In this document: in pieces, positions 30,416 to 40,013 of the stretch
Numbering within the stretch: position 1 is the first letter of the stretch
Layout of the letters: each line of letters begins with the position of its first letter
NCBI GenBank assembly: GCA_027214125.1
Contig: JAPWHF010000006.1
Location: forward strand, 97,213-161,212
DNA: 64,000 bases
Source of the DNA: Zoogloeaceae bacterium G21618-S1
GTDB taxonomy: Bacteria; Pseudomonadota; Gammaproteobacteria; Burkholderiales; Rhodocyclaceae
Reading direction: 5' to 3'
Translations under genes and position numbers: made by a program
The notes under the pieces: model-generated
The model's database searches: none
What the model was told of the DNA's origin: nothing
What the model saw: the letters and a program-made list of their open reading frames with translations, nothing else

Positions 30416-31262
30416 ATGGGCGCTTGCGCCGAAGGAATGCGCCAAGCACGGCGAGGCCGCCGAGCAGCATGGCCGCCGGCGCGGGCTCGGGGACGGGGGC
30501 GGTGACTGTCGGCAGGGCGGCCAGGGTTTGCGCATCCCAATAGCTCGGCAGTGTTTGCCACAAGTTCTTGTTGTGCTCGCCGTCGGTGACAAAGGCATAG
30601 CCGAAGTTGGCCGCTGGCGCGCCGCCAATCACCGACTGCATGGTGGCCGCATCGGCGCCATGCAAGAGCATGCCGAAGCGCGAGGCGTCGAATTGGTTCT
30701 GGTAGGTCGGCGCGACAAACTGATCGAGGTTGTGGGCGAACTCCTCGAAGATCACCAGCGTGTCGAAGATATCGAGATAGCCGATGTCGGTCGGCGTGCC
30801 GGGGTTGCCGATGAGACCGAGCGCCGGGTTGGACTCGCGCACATGACTGCCGAGGTCGGTGAAGTAACCCAGATCCTTGGCGTACTCGGACACTTCATCT
30901 ACAAAGAAGCCATCCAGCGAGTACCAGTCGAGATAGCGGTCGATCTCCTGGGTGACCTCGGATAAGCTGCGCGCGCCCCAGTCCGTGCCCACATACGCAT
31001 AGACCTTGCCGCCGGCCGCGCGCAGTGCGTTGATGGCGGTGCTGTGGCTGGCGTCGATGGCCGTGCCGGCACCGTTGTCGGGGTTGATGATCACGCTCAG
31101 GGGCTGGCGGGCTGCGGTGTCAGTGAGTTGCTGCCACTCGGCAGAGTGGGTGCCGGGGTAGAAGTAGGCCGGCACCAGCAGCTCTAAGCCGTTCGCGTGG
31201 GCGGCGCCAGTGGCCAGGCAGGCGCTGGCGCCCAGCATGAGAGTTCGAATCAGTGGGGTCAT
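30414..31262 (-). CDS. Spherulin-4-like exported protein with PEP-CTERM sorting signal
   Basis: The 282-residue protein has a signal peptide (residues 1-23, ending GAAHA). The Spherulin-4-type barrel follows: LLVPAYFYPG near 27, VIINPDNGAGT near 52, KVYAYVGTDWGARS near 86, and YLDWYSLDGFFVDEVS near 110. It ends in VPEPAPAAMLLGGLAVLG followed by a short basic tail, a textbook PEP-CTERM signal that an exosortase would process. The Spherulin-4 family resembles glycoside hydrolases and may act on galactosaminogalactan-type polymers. Here a role in exopolysaccharide or the cell surface is inferred. No exosortase (EpsH/XrtA) gene is in the window. Confidence 0.88.
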   Translation of the reverse strand: MTPLIRTLMLGASACLATGAAHANGLELLVPAYFYPGTHSAEWQQLTDTAARQPLSVIINPDNGAGTAIDASHSTAINALRAAGGKVYAYVGTDWGARSLSEVTQEIDRYLDWYSLDGFFVDEVSEYAKDLGYFTDLGSHVRESNPALGLIGNPGTPTDIGYLDIFDTLVIFEEFAHNLDQFVAPTYQNQFDASRFGMLLHGADAATMQSVIGGAPAANFGYAFVTDGEHNKNLWQTLPSYWDAQTLAALPTVTAPVPEPAPAAMLLGGLAVLGAFLRRKRP

Positions 31263-31380
31263 TGCAGCCTTTTTGTGATGGCGAGGCTGGCTTTGATGCC
31301 GGCTCATTAGCCTCCATGATGTCGGCATCGGCGCGCGTGCGCTACCCCATGAACTGAAACAAATTGCAGCAGGCGCGGGC

Positions 31381-33174
<1,794 letters not shown>

Positions 33175-33276
33175 GGGGGCACATTCTACCGGGGTGAGCG
33201 TCCGCCGGGGATTCGGGGCTGTGTCGAAAAAATTTACATCTACATCTGTATTGGGTCTTGTTTTTTTAGTGACTTA

Positions 33277-33289
33277 ATTCAATGTATTG
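33277..33289 (+). promoter_or_regulatory. Candidate IHF site upstream of PEP-CTERM gene
   Basis: ATTCAATGTATTG matches the IHF consensus WATCAANNNNTTR at 12 of 13 positions, in a very AT-rich stretch. It lies 24 bases upstream of the candidate sigma-54 element. Confidence 0.4.
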
Positions 33290-33312
33290 TTTTATAAGAG
33301 AAAAAAAATTCA

Positions 33313-33326
33313 GGCATGCCGTGTGC
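33313..33326 (+). promoter_or_regulatory. Candidate sigma-54 (-24/-12) promoter
   Basis: GG at 33313-33314 and GC at 33325-33326 are exactly ten bases apart (GGCATGCCGTGTGC), with an IHF-like site upstream and the ribosome site 26 bases downstream. PEP-CTERM genes are known to be driven by RpoN with PrsK/PrsR in Zoogloea-type bacteria, so the match is meaningful. The -12 part is only a fair fit (TGTGC). Confidence 0.5.
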
Positions 33327-33365
33327 TATGGATGCTCCGTAGATTCAGTCAAAAGGAGTTTTCCC

Positions 33366-34124
33366 ATGAAAAGCATCAAGAAAATTTTTGCCGCGCTGGC
33401 ATTCAGCGCAGTGGCATCCACTGCTTCCGCCGTGCCGGTCGACCTCGGCCTGTCCTTGGTGATTGATGTATCCGGCAGTGTGGACACCGCCGAATACAAC
33501 CTGCAGATGGATGGTTACGCTAACGCCTTCCGTAGCGCTGCCGTGCAGTCGAATATTCTCGGCGGTGCGAACGGCCAGATTGGCGTCAACGTGGTGTTCT
33601 TTGATTCCAACTTCTACTCCACCAGTCTGGATGCATTTACGATTCTGGACTCGACCTCCGCGATCAATGCTTTTGCAGACATCCTCGACGTGTTTACGCG
33701 TCCGGGCAGCGGCGGCACCTCCATCTATACCGGCACGAACCGTGCGGTCTCATTGCTGACTGCTGCAACGAGCGGTATTGAAACCACCAATATGGTGATT
33801 GACGTGTCGGGCGATGGCACCAGTTCGACGAGTTCCGATCAGGCGGCGCGGAACGCGGCGGCGGCCTTGAACATCACGATCAACGGCTTGGCAATCGAAG
33901 CAAATGCGACGAGCACCGCGATCACCAACTACTACACCAACAACGTGGTAACCGCGGACGGCTTTGTCGAAACGGCGGCTGACTTCTCGGACTTCCAGCG
34001 CGCGGTCGAGAACAAGCTGCGTATCGAAACGGCGCCTCCGGGGAACCAGGTTCCGCTGCCCGGTACGCTGGCCTTGCTGGGCCTGGGTATGGCCGGTCTG
34101 GCTGCGGTTCGTAAGCGTAGCTGA
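33366..34124 (+). CDS. VWA/DUF1194-like exported protein with PEP-CTERM-type tail
   Basis: The 252-residue protein has a signal peptide (cleavage near SASA, residue 22). Next is a von Willebrand A-type domain of the DUF1194 kind, with the MIDAS motif DVSGSVDTAEYNLQMDGYA near 34-52 (DxSxS). The C-terminus VPLPGTLALLGLGMAGLAAV plus a basic end is a PEP-CTERM variant. AAGGAG at 33353-33358 is the ribosome site. It is probably a secreted or surface adhesion-type protein that binds a metal ion; the partner is unknown. The upstream region is strikingly AT-rich for this genome. Confidence 0.85.
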   Translation: MKSIKKIFAALAFSAVASTASAVPVDLGLSLVIDVSGSVDTAEYNLQMDGYANAFRSAAVQSNILGGANGQIGVNVVFFDSNFYSTSLDAFTILDSTSAINAFADILDVFTRPGSGGTSIYTGTNRAVSLLTAATSGIETTNMVIDVSGDGTSSTSSDQAARNAAAALNITINGLAIEANATSTAITNYYTNNVVTADGFVETAADFSDFQRAVENKLRIETAPPGNQVPLPGTLALLGLGMAGLAAVRKRS

Positions 34125-34137
34125 GATTCCAGCGATT

Positions 34138-34169
34138 AAAAAAACGGCAGCCTTCTGGCTGCCGTTTTT
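34138..34169. terminator. Bidirectional intrinsic terminator
   Basis: An A-run (34138-34144), stem ACGGCAGCC (34144-34152), loop TTCT, stem GGCTGCCGT (34157-34165) and a T-run. It separates the converging VWA gene and cysK. Confidence 0.9.
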
Positions 34170-34191
34170 ATTTGGACGGTTGGGCGATGCT

Positions 34192-35124
34192 TCAGACTTC
34201 CAGGTCCTGGAACAAGGCGGTCGACAGATAGCGCTCACCAAATGACGGGATGATCACGACGATCAGTTTGCCCTTGTTTTCGGGGCGGCGGGCGACTTCG
34301 AGCGCGGCGCTGACGGCGGCGCCGGAGGAGATGCCCACCAGCAGACCTTCTTCGGCGGCCATGCGGCGGGCAAGGCTGAAGGCATCTTCATTTTTGACGC
34401 GCACCACTTCGTCGTAGATCTTGGTGTTGAGCACTTCGGGGACGAAGCCGGCGCCGATACCCTGGATCGGGTGCGGGCCTTTCTGGCCGCCAGAGAGCAC
34501 CGGGCTGGCGTCGGGTTCGACGGCGATGATCTGCACGCCCGGCTTGCGTGCCTTGAGCACTTCGCCGACGCCGGTGATGGTGCCGCCGGTGCCGATGCCG
34601 GACACCACGATATCGACCTGGCCGTTGGTGTCGTTCCAGATTTCCTCGGCCGTGGTCTTGCGATGGACTTCCGGGTTGGCCGGGTTGGCGAATTGCTGCG
34701 GAATCAGGTAGCGCGAGTCAGCGGCGGCCAGCTCTTCGGCCTTGCGGATGGCGCCGCCCATGCCGTCGGGGCCGGGGGTGAGAATCAGCTCGGCGCCGTA
34801 GGCCTTGAGCAGCAAGCGGCGCTCGCGGCTCATGGTCTCGGGCATGACGAAGGCGCATTTGTAGCCGCGTGCCGCGCAGACCATGGCCAGGCCGATGCCG
34901 GTGTTGCCGGAGGTCGGCTCAAGGATGACGGTGTCGGCGGTGATTTTGCCGGCGGCTTCGGCGGCGTTGATCATGGACACGGCGATACGGTCCTTGACGC
35001 TGTGGGCTGGATTGTAGAATTCGAGTTTGCACGCGATGGTCGCGTCAATCCCCGCGTTGACGCGGTTGAGTCGAACAAGCGGGGTGTTGCCGATCAGATC
35101 GGTGACGGAGTTGGCGATTTTCAT
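34192..35124 (-). CDS. cysK: Cysteine synthase A (O-acetylserine sulfhydrylase)
   Basis: The 310-residue PLP enzyme makes cysteine from O-acetylserine and sulfide. The PLP lysine is in [14 protein letters not shown] (Lys near residue 44), the substrate loop is [12 protein letters not shown] near 69, and the PLP phosphate loop is [13 protein letters not shown] near 176. On the minus strand a -10-like TAGAAT (complement of 35154-35159) lies about 30 bases before the ATG without a good -35, as expected for an activator-dependent promoter such as CysB; that activator is inferred. Confidence 0.96.
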   Translation of the reverse strand: MKIANSVTDLIGNTPLVRLNRVNAGIDATIACKLEFYNPAHSVKDRIAVSMINAAEAAGKITADTVILEPTSGNTGIGLAMVCAARGYKCAFVMPETMSRERRLLLKAYGAELILTPGPDGMGGAIRKAEELAAADSRYLIPQQFANPANPEVHRKTTAEEIWNDTNGQVDIVVSGIGTGGTITGVGEVLKARKPGVQIIAVEPDASPVLSGGQKGPHPIQGIGAGFVPEVLNTKIYDEVVRVKNEDAFSLARRMAAEEGLLVGISSGAAVSAALEVARRPENKGKLIVVIIPSFGERYLSTALFQDLEV

Positions 35125-35222
35125 GGATGCGTCCTGACTGGTTTGACTTATTCATTCTAGGCGATGCGGGTGGCGAACTGCATGGCAAATTCGGAATAAG
35201 CACATAACGCCGAGGCGTGTTG

Positions 35223-37562
35223 TCAGGCGCAGGCGAGGCGGTCGAGGTGGGTCTCGGCGAGGGCCGGTCGGCCAAAGTGGTAGCCCTGCGCCGTGCTGCA
35301 GCCCATCAGGCGCAGCGCGGCGACTTGCGCGGGGGTCTCGACGCCTTCGGCCAGCACCTGGATGCCAAGGCTGCGACCCATGGCGAGAATGGCTTGCACG
35401 ATGGCGCGGTCGTTGGTGTCGTTGGGCAGGCCGTCAATGAAGCTGCGGTCGATCTTGAGGGTGTTGATGGGCAGGCGCTTGAGGTAGGACAGCGACGAGA
35501 AGCCAGTGCCGAAGTCGTCGAGCGACAGCGAAATGCCCATTTCGCGAATGCCGTGCAAGGTGGCGATGGCGGGCTCGGCGTCTTTGAGAATGTCCGATTC
35601 GGTCACCTCGATCTCGATCCATTCCGGGCGGCACCGCTCCTCTTCGAGAATTCCGCAGAGGTCACCCAGGAAGTCGAGCCGTCGCAATTGCCGGCCAGAG
35701 ACGTTGATGGCAACGCGCGGTGGAATGAAGCCGGCTTCTCGCCATCGCCGGATCTGGGCGCAAGATTTGCGAAGCACCAGCGCGCCCAGCGGCACGATCA
35801 TGCCGTTGTTTTCGGCCAGCGGAATGAAGATGCTCGGCGGGATCGGGCCGTGCTCCGGGTCGGTCCAGCGGCACAGGGCTTCGAAGCCGATCAGCTCGCC
35901 GGAGTGGAGGTCGACCTGGGGTTGAAACCAGACGTCCAGCGCCTCGTTGTTGATGGCATGGCGTAGCCCGTTTTCAAGCTTGACCCGTTGCCGCGTGGTT
36001 TCCGTTTGTGCCGCGCAGTAGCGCTGGGCGTTGTTTCGGCCGAGTTGCTTGGCTTGGTACATGGCGGTGTCGGCGTTGCGAAGCAGCGCCTCTACCGAGT
36101 CGCCGTCGCGGGGGTAGAGGCTGACCCCGATGCTTGCGCCGATAAAGAACTCCTGGCCGTTCTGGCCGATGGGCGGGATGAGGCTGGCCAGAATGCGCTC
36201 GGCGGCCTGGTCGGCTTGCTCGGCGTCTTCGATGTCTTCCATCAGCACCACGAATTCGTCACCACCGAGGCGGGCCACGGTGTCTTCGTCACGCACGCAC
36301 TCGTGCAGGCGCATGGCGACGTGCTTGAGCACCGTGTCGCCGGTTTCGTGACCGTAGGAGTCGTTGATGTCCTTGAAATGGTCAAGGTCGAGGAACATGA
36401 TCGCGACCGTACGTCTGTCGCGGCTCGCACGGCGAATGGCGGTCGCAATGCGGTCATTGAGCAGGCTGCGGTTGGGCAGATCGGTCAGCGCGTCATGTTG
36501 CGCCATGTGTTCGAGCTGCGCCTCGGAGGTCTTGGCTGCGGAGATGTCGGAAAAAATGCCGAGGTAGTGAATCAGTTGATCCTGGTCGTTGCGAACCGGC
36601 GAGATGTCCAGCCACTCGGGGTAGATCTCTCCAGACTTGCGTCGGTTCCAGATCTCGCCTTGCCAGCGGCCATTCTGGGCCAGGCTGTCCCACATGCGCT
36701 GGTAGAAAGCGTCGCTGTGCCGACCCGAGTGCAATAGTTTGGGCGTTTGACCGAGGGCTTCTTCCGCGCTGTAGCCGGTGATGCGCGTAAACGCCGGGTT
36801 GACCATCTCGATCACGCCGTCGGGGCTGGTGATGGTGATGCCTTCGGCGGCGTTGTTGAAAAACTGCGCGGCGAGTCGTAGCCGATCACTGGTCTGGCGT
36901 TCCTCGCTGAGTCGTCGTGCGACGCCAAGCAGTCCAAGCACGGTCCCGTCGGGCAGGGTGACCGGCGATTTGAGTGTTTCGTAGCGTTCGTAGTGCCCGT
37001 CGGCCTGTCTGACGCGCTCCTCAATGCGTTGCGTCAATCCGCTGCTGAGCACGCGCTGATCGGCCGCGTGAAACGCGTCGGCTTCTTCTGCTGAAAAAAA
37101 GTCCCCGTCGTCGCGTCCGAGAATGTCCTCAGGCGGGTGGCCGAGGACATGCGCTGCGGCACGGTTGATCAACCGGAAGCGGCTGTCGCGGTCCTTGAAG
37201 AAGATCATGTCGTCGCTGGCGTCGATCAGGGCTTCGAGCAGCGCGCGTTGCTCCTCCGCGCTTTTCAAGACCCGGGCGCGTTTGCGGTTGATGCATAGCA
37301 ACCCGAGGGCAAGCGAGGCGAATAGCACAATGGTGGCTGCGCTGATCGTTGGGCCGACGTTGTATGCGGGCGGTGATGGCCCCTTGCTTGAACTCGCGGC
37401 TTCCGTGGTGCCGGTAACTGGCGCGTGTGGTTGTGTGATGCCTTCGGTGGAGATCGGCAACAAGGCCACCAGGGCGCAGAGTCTCGCAACGCGGCGAATG
37501 GCGTCTCTGAGGCCTTGCGTGGACGGTTTGCCTGAATGGAGCCGCATGGGGTCGATAGCCAA
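35223..37562 (-). CDS. PAS-PAS-GGDEF-EAL c-di-GMP signalling protein
   Basis: The 779-residue protein has an N-terminal hydrophobic region near 24-37 and a membrane span near 73-92. PAS domains cover about 103-220 and 225-345. A GGDEF domain follows with the intact motif at 433-437 and the inhibitory RxxD site at 424-427, then an EAL domain with the intact motif at 561-563. Both diguanylate cyclase and phosphodiesterase activities are therefore possible. The PAS inputs are unknown. It reads away from rfaE2 toward cysK. A second ATG 15 bases downstream is an alternative start. Confidence 0.93.
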   Translation of the reverse strand: MAIDPMRLHSGKPSTQGLRDAIRRVARLCALVALLPISTEGITQPHAPVTGTTEAASSSKGPSPPAYNVGPTISAATIVLFASLALGLLCINRKRARVLKSAEEQRALLEALIDASDDMIFFKDRDSRFRLINRAAAHVLGHPPEDILGRDDGDFFSAEEADAFHAADQRVLSSGLTQRIEERVRQADGHYERYETLKSPVTLPDGTVLGLLGVARRLSEERQTSDRLRLAAQFFNNAAEGITITSPDGVIEMVNPAFTRITGYSAEEALGQTPKLLHSGRHSDAFYQRMWDSLAQNGRWQGEIWNRRKSGEIYPEWLDISPVRNDQDQLIHYLGIFSDISAAKTSEAQLEHMAQHDALTDLPNRSLLNDRIATAIRRASRDRRTVAIMFLDLDHFKDINDSYGHETGDTVLKHVAMRLHECVRDEDTVARLGGDEFVVLMEDIEDAEQADQAAERILASLIPPIGQNGQEFFIGASIGVSLYPRDGDSVEALLRNADTAMYQAKQLGRNNAQRYCAAQTETTRQRVKLENGLRHAINNEALDVWFQPQVDLHSGELIGFEALCRWTDPEHGPIPPSIFIPLAENNGMIVPLGALVLRKSCAQIRRWREAGFIPPRVAINVSGRQLRRLDFLGDLCGILEEERCRPEWIEIEVTESDILKDAEPAIATLHGIREMGISLSLDDFGTGFSSLSYLKRLPINTLKIDRSFIDGLPNDTNDRAIVQAILAMGRSLGIQVLAEGVETPAQVAALRLMGCSTAQGYHFGRPALAETHLDRLACA

Positions 37563-37668
37563 AAGTCGCTTGAAGGTCGATCGCTTCCCCTACTTAACGG
37601 CGCAGGCGCGCCCGGCTTGAGTTCAACCGACCGGGTGCGTGATGCGCGTCACACACCCGGGGCGCCGA

Positions 37669-38178
37669 TCAGTCGGGAGGCGGCGCGTTCAGGCGTCCGC
37701 GGATGGTGTCGAGCAGTCGGGTTGTCGAGCGTTGGTGTTCGAAGGCGATGGCGTGCACCTGGCCACCCCAGGCGGTGACTTCGGCCGCGCCGACGATGGT
37801 GTCGGTCGGCCAGTCGCCGCCTTTGACCAGCACCTCCGGACGGCAGGTGAGGATGGTGTCGAGGGGGGTGTCCTCGTCAAACCAGGTGACCAGGTCGACG
37901 CTGCCCAGTGCGGCCATGACGGCGAGGCGGTCGGCCAGCGGGTTGATGGGGCGGTCCGTCCCTTTGCCAAGCCGGCGCACCGAGGCATCGGTGTTGAGCG
38001 CGACAATCAGCGAGGCGCCCAGGGCGCGTGCGCGGGCCAGGCAGGTCACATGGCCGCGGTGAAGGATGTCGAAGCAGCCGTTGGTAAACACGCGGGGCGC
38101 GGGCAGGCTTGCAACACGCTCGGCGAGCGCCTCGGGGGCGCAGATCTTGGCTTCGAAGGTGGGGGGCGAGAGGGCCAT
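37669..38178 (-). CDS. rfaE2: D-glycero-beta-D-manno-heptose 1-phosphate adenylyltransferase
   Basis: The 169-residue nucleotidyltransferase activates heptose for LPS core synthesis. The signature is TNGCFDILHRGHVTCLARAR (residues about 32-51, containing HRGH), with VLVKGGDWPTDTIVGA near 118 and a C-terminal TTRLLDTIRGRL. It corresponds to the C-terminal half of E. coli HldE; in betaproteobacteria the halves are often separate. The kinase half is not here. ATG 38178 is chosen; the upstream extension runs into the regulator gene. Confidence 0.93.
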   Translation of the reverse strand: MALSPPTFEAKICAPEALAERVASLPAPRVFTNGCFDILHRGHVTCLARARALGASLIVALNTDASVRRLGKGTDRPINPLADRLAVMAALGSVDLVTWFDEDTPLDTILTCRPEVLVKGGDWPTDTIVGAAEVTAWGGQVHAIAFEHQRSTTRLLDTIRGRLNAPPPD

Positions 38179-38224
38179 GAAAGCATCCGGCGGGCAAAGG
38201 CGCAGGATACCGCAGCGGCGGTGA

Positions 38225-39115
38225 TCAGTTCGTCTTGCGCCACGCGGCGAGCGCATTGAGCAAGTCGTCGAGTTGCGCAATCTGCTGCACCTTGTCGATG
38301 CGCTTGCGTTTGCCCTGGAGTGCCGCGCCGCCGGCCCACAGCGCGATCGACTCGGGAAGTGCGTCGCGTAACTGCTCGATGGCGAGGAAGGCCCGGCGCG
38401 CCGGGAATGCCGCGCTGAAGGATACGGCGACGATGTCGAAGCGGCCGTCGCGGGCCGCCTGGGTGATGTCGGCCAGCGGTGTTTGTGCGCCCAGGGAGAT
38501 GCATTGAACCCCCTCGGGGGCGAGCGTCGCCTCGACCATCAGCAGGCCGAGAATGTGCTCCTCGCCCGGCAGGGTGGTCATCAGCACGCGCGGAGGGCGA
38601 CCGCTGGGCCCCAGGCTGTTGATACTGCTCCGGAGCAGGTTCTGCACCTGCTCGGTGAACAGGTGTTCTTCGGCGACGCCGATCTCGCCTTGTAGCCACG
38701 CCTCGCCAATGGCCCGGCTCAAGGGGGCGACCAGCTCCGCCACAAAGCGCTGCAGGCCGAGTTTGACCAGGTGTTGCTGAAGCGTGGCGCGAAGCTCGGC
38801 GCTGCGGTGCAGGCGCACCAGTTCGATCAGCGCTGCAATGCCGGGGTCCGAGGGCGTGCGTCCTCGTTCGCTCGTGGGCTCAAGCAGGGCGGCGAGCGCG
38901 TCGGTGCTGGCCGAGACAATGTTGCCCGGTCGGTGGCCCTGGTCGAGCAGGCGCCTCAACAGCCGCAGTTTTTCAACCTGTTCGGCCGGGTAGAGGCGCT
39001 CGCCCTTGTCGTCGCGCACGGGTTGCGGGAAGGCGTAGCGACGCTCCCAGACACGCAAGGTGTCTTTGGGAATTCCGGTGTCGCGCTCGACGGCGGCGAT
39101 GGGCAGTGCGCTCAT
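38225..39115 (-). CDS. MerR-type B12-dependent photoreceptor repressor (CarH/LitR family)
   Basis: The 296-residue protein has a MerR helix-turn-helix (residues 3-70, TGIPKDTLRVWERRYAFP) and a four-helix plus Rossmann cobalamin domain. Two signatures are intact. Wx9EH (W140, E150, H151) caps the upper face of adenosylcobalamin. ExHxxG (E185, H187, G190) supplies the lower axial ligand. In the dark such proteins bind DNA as AdoCbl tetramers and light releases them. Position 141, next to the Trp, is Leu, whereas Thermus CarH has the His that forms the light adduct, so the photoproduct may differ. It is divergent from the 39199-46837 operon, and its own ribosome site overlaps a 15-bp dyad, which suggests autoregulation. 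Confidence 0.88.
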   Translation of the reverse strand: MSALPIAAVERDTGIPKDTLRVWERRYAFPQPVRDDKGERLYPAEQVEKLRLLRRLLDQGHRPGNIVSASTDALAALLEPTSERGRTPSDPGIAALIELVRLHRSAELRATLQQHLVKLGLQRFVAELVAPLSRAIGEAWLQGEIGVAEEHLFTEQVQNLLRSSINSLGPSGRPPRVLMTTLPGEEHILGLLMVEATLAPEGVQCISLGAQTPLADITQAARDGRFDIVAVSFSAAFPARRAFLAIEQLRDALPESIALWAGGAALQGKRKRIDKVQQIAQLDDLLNALAAWRKTN

Positions 39116-39117
39116 TG

Positions 39118-39132
39118 TTTGTCCTGGACAAA
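39118..39132. promoter_or_regulatory. Dyad operator 1 (perfect), overlapping carH-like ribosome site
   Basis: TTTGTCCTGGACAAA is a perfect 7+1+7 dyad two bases upstream of the regulator ATG (minus strand), covering its Shine-Dalgarno region. It lies just upstream of the operon's candidate -35. Likely bound by the CarH-like protein (inference). Confidence 0.65.
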
Positions 39133-39135
39133 GTG

Positions 39136-39164
39136 TTGACGTTTCTCTTGACTAGTTCTATCTT
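39136..39164 (+). promoter_or_regulatory. Candidate promoter of the light-module operon
   Basis: TTGACG (39136-39141), 17-base spacer, TATCTT (39159-39164). It sits between two copies of the dyad operator, so a bound repressor would block it. A second TTGAC starts at 39149. Confidence 0.55.
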
Positions 39165-39180
39165 AGGGGCGTGATCTACT

Positions 39181-39195
39181 TTTGTCTAGGACAGA
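39181..39195. promoter_or_regulatory. Dyad operator 2, before first operon gene
   Basis: TTTGTCTAGGACAGA matches operator 1 at 12 of 15 bases. It covers the ribosome site of the next gene. Centre-to-centre distance to operator 1 is 63 bases, six helical turns. Confidence 0.6.
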
Positions 39196-39198
39196 GCG

Positions 39199-39402
39199 AT
39201 GAATATGAGAAGTGTGCTCAGTGTCGGCGGGGTCGCCGCCCTGACCGTCGGCGTTACTGCAGCCTTGCTGGTGTCCAGGCTGGATGGCGGGGTCTCGATG
39301 GGTGTCTCAGGGGCGCAACCCGCTTTGCCTTATGTCGTGGACAAAGCGCCCTCATCCACAGCGCCGATCGCGCATTTGATCGTGTTGCATCGGGGGTGGT
39401 GA
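39199..39402 (+). CDS. Small exported or membrane-anchored peptide, unknown
   Basis: A 67-residue frame whose N-terminus (MNMRSVLSVGGVAALTVGVTAALLVSR split across residues 1-27) is a signal or anchor segment. The short tail is PALPYVVDKAPSSTAPIAHLIVLHRGW. It is the first gene after the divergent promoter, its stop is three bases before the peroxidase ATG, and it fills the gap exactly, which supports it being real. It contains a third dyad-like copy (39331-39345). No family is recognised. It could also be only a leader. Confidence 0.5.
   Translation: MNMRSVLSVGGVAALTVGVTAALLVSRLDGGVSMGVSGAQPALPYVVDKAPSSTAPIAHLIVLHRGW
39331..39345. promoter_or_regulatory. Dyad operator-like copy 3, inside the small gene
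   Basis: TATGTCGTGGACAAA matches operator 1 at 13 of 15 bases, 150 bases from operator 2 centre to centre. Being inside a gene, it may be a roadblock, a looping site or a chance match. Confidence 0.4.
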
Positions 39403-39404
39403 GC

Positions 39405-39986
39405 ATGCGCCGCTCTGCCATGACATCAATGGGGTCGCTCGCGGTCACCGCCTTCGCGTTGTGGGCGCTGACTTCGCCGGCCTGGGCGGCAAGGTCATGC
39501 CCCGCGCTGCTCGACCACGCTTTCACGCCGTTGCTCGCCACGCAGCCAGAGCGGCTGTGCCAGTTCTCAGGGCGGGTGGTGCTGGTCGTCAACACGGCCA
39601 GCCGGTGCGCTTTCACGCCGCAGTACGACGGGCTGGAGCGCTTGTATGCGCGGTATCGCGAGCGTGGCCTGGTGGTCGTCGGCTTCCCGTCGAACGACTT
39701 TGGCGAACAGGAGCCGGGCTCGGGCAAGCAGATTGCCGATTTCTGCCAGACGACCTACGGCGTCACATTTCCGTTGCACGCGAAAACGACGGTCGTCGGC
39801 GCGCAGTCGCATCCCTTCTATCTGCAACTTGCCGCACAGACCGGTCAGGCGCCGCGCTGGAACTTTCACAAGTACCTGATCGACCGCAGCGGATCGCAGG
39901 TGCGCAGCTTTGCCAGTGGTGTGCAGCCGGACGATCCGGCGCTGGTGGCGCACATCGAGAAACTGCTTGCCGACAGCCGGCCCTGA
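39405..39986 (+). CDS. Exported glutathione peroxidase-like thiol peroxidase
   Basis: The 193-residue protein has a signal peptide (residues about 1-28, SPAWA). The peroxidatic Cys is in NTASRCAFTPQY (Cys68). GFPSNDFGEQEPGS (93-106) has Ser where many family members have Cys. ADFCQTTYGVTFP supplies Cys114 at the resolving position used by thioredoxin-dependent members, and RWNFHKYLID completes the site. It probably reduces hydroperoxides, including lipid ones, in the periplasm. As an early gene of a CarH-linked operon, it fits defence against photo-oxidative damage (inference). Confidence 0.88.
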   Translation: MRRSAMTSMGSLAVTAFALWALTSPAWAARSCPALLDHAFTPLLATQPERLCQFSGRVVLVVNTASRCAFTPQYDGLERLYARYRERGLVVVGFPSNDFGEQEPGSGKQIADFCQTTYGVTFPLHAKTTVVGAQSHPFYLQLAAQTGQAPRWNFHKYLIDRSGSQVRSFASGVQPDDPALVAHIEKLLADSRP

Positions 39987-40013
39987 GTGCCAGCCAATCA
40001 TGAGGAATCGATC

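Noticed and set aside
31263..31380. A possible GG-N10-GC (sigma-54) element before the Spherulin-like gene on the minus strand
   Set aside because: The GG and GC distance fits, but the surrounding bases do not match the -24/-12 consensus, so I did not list it.
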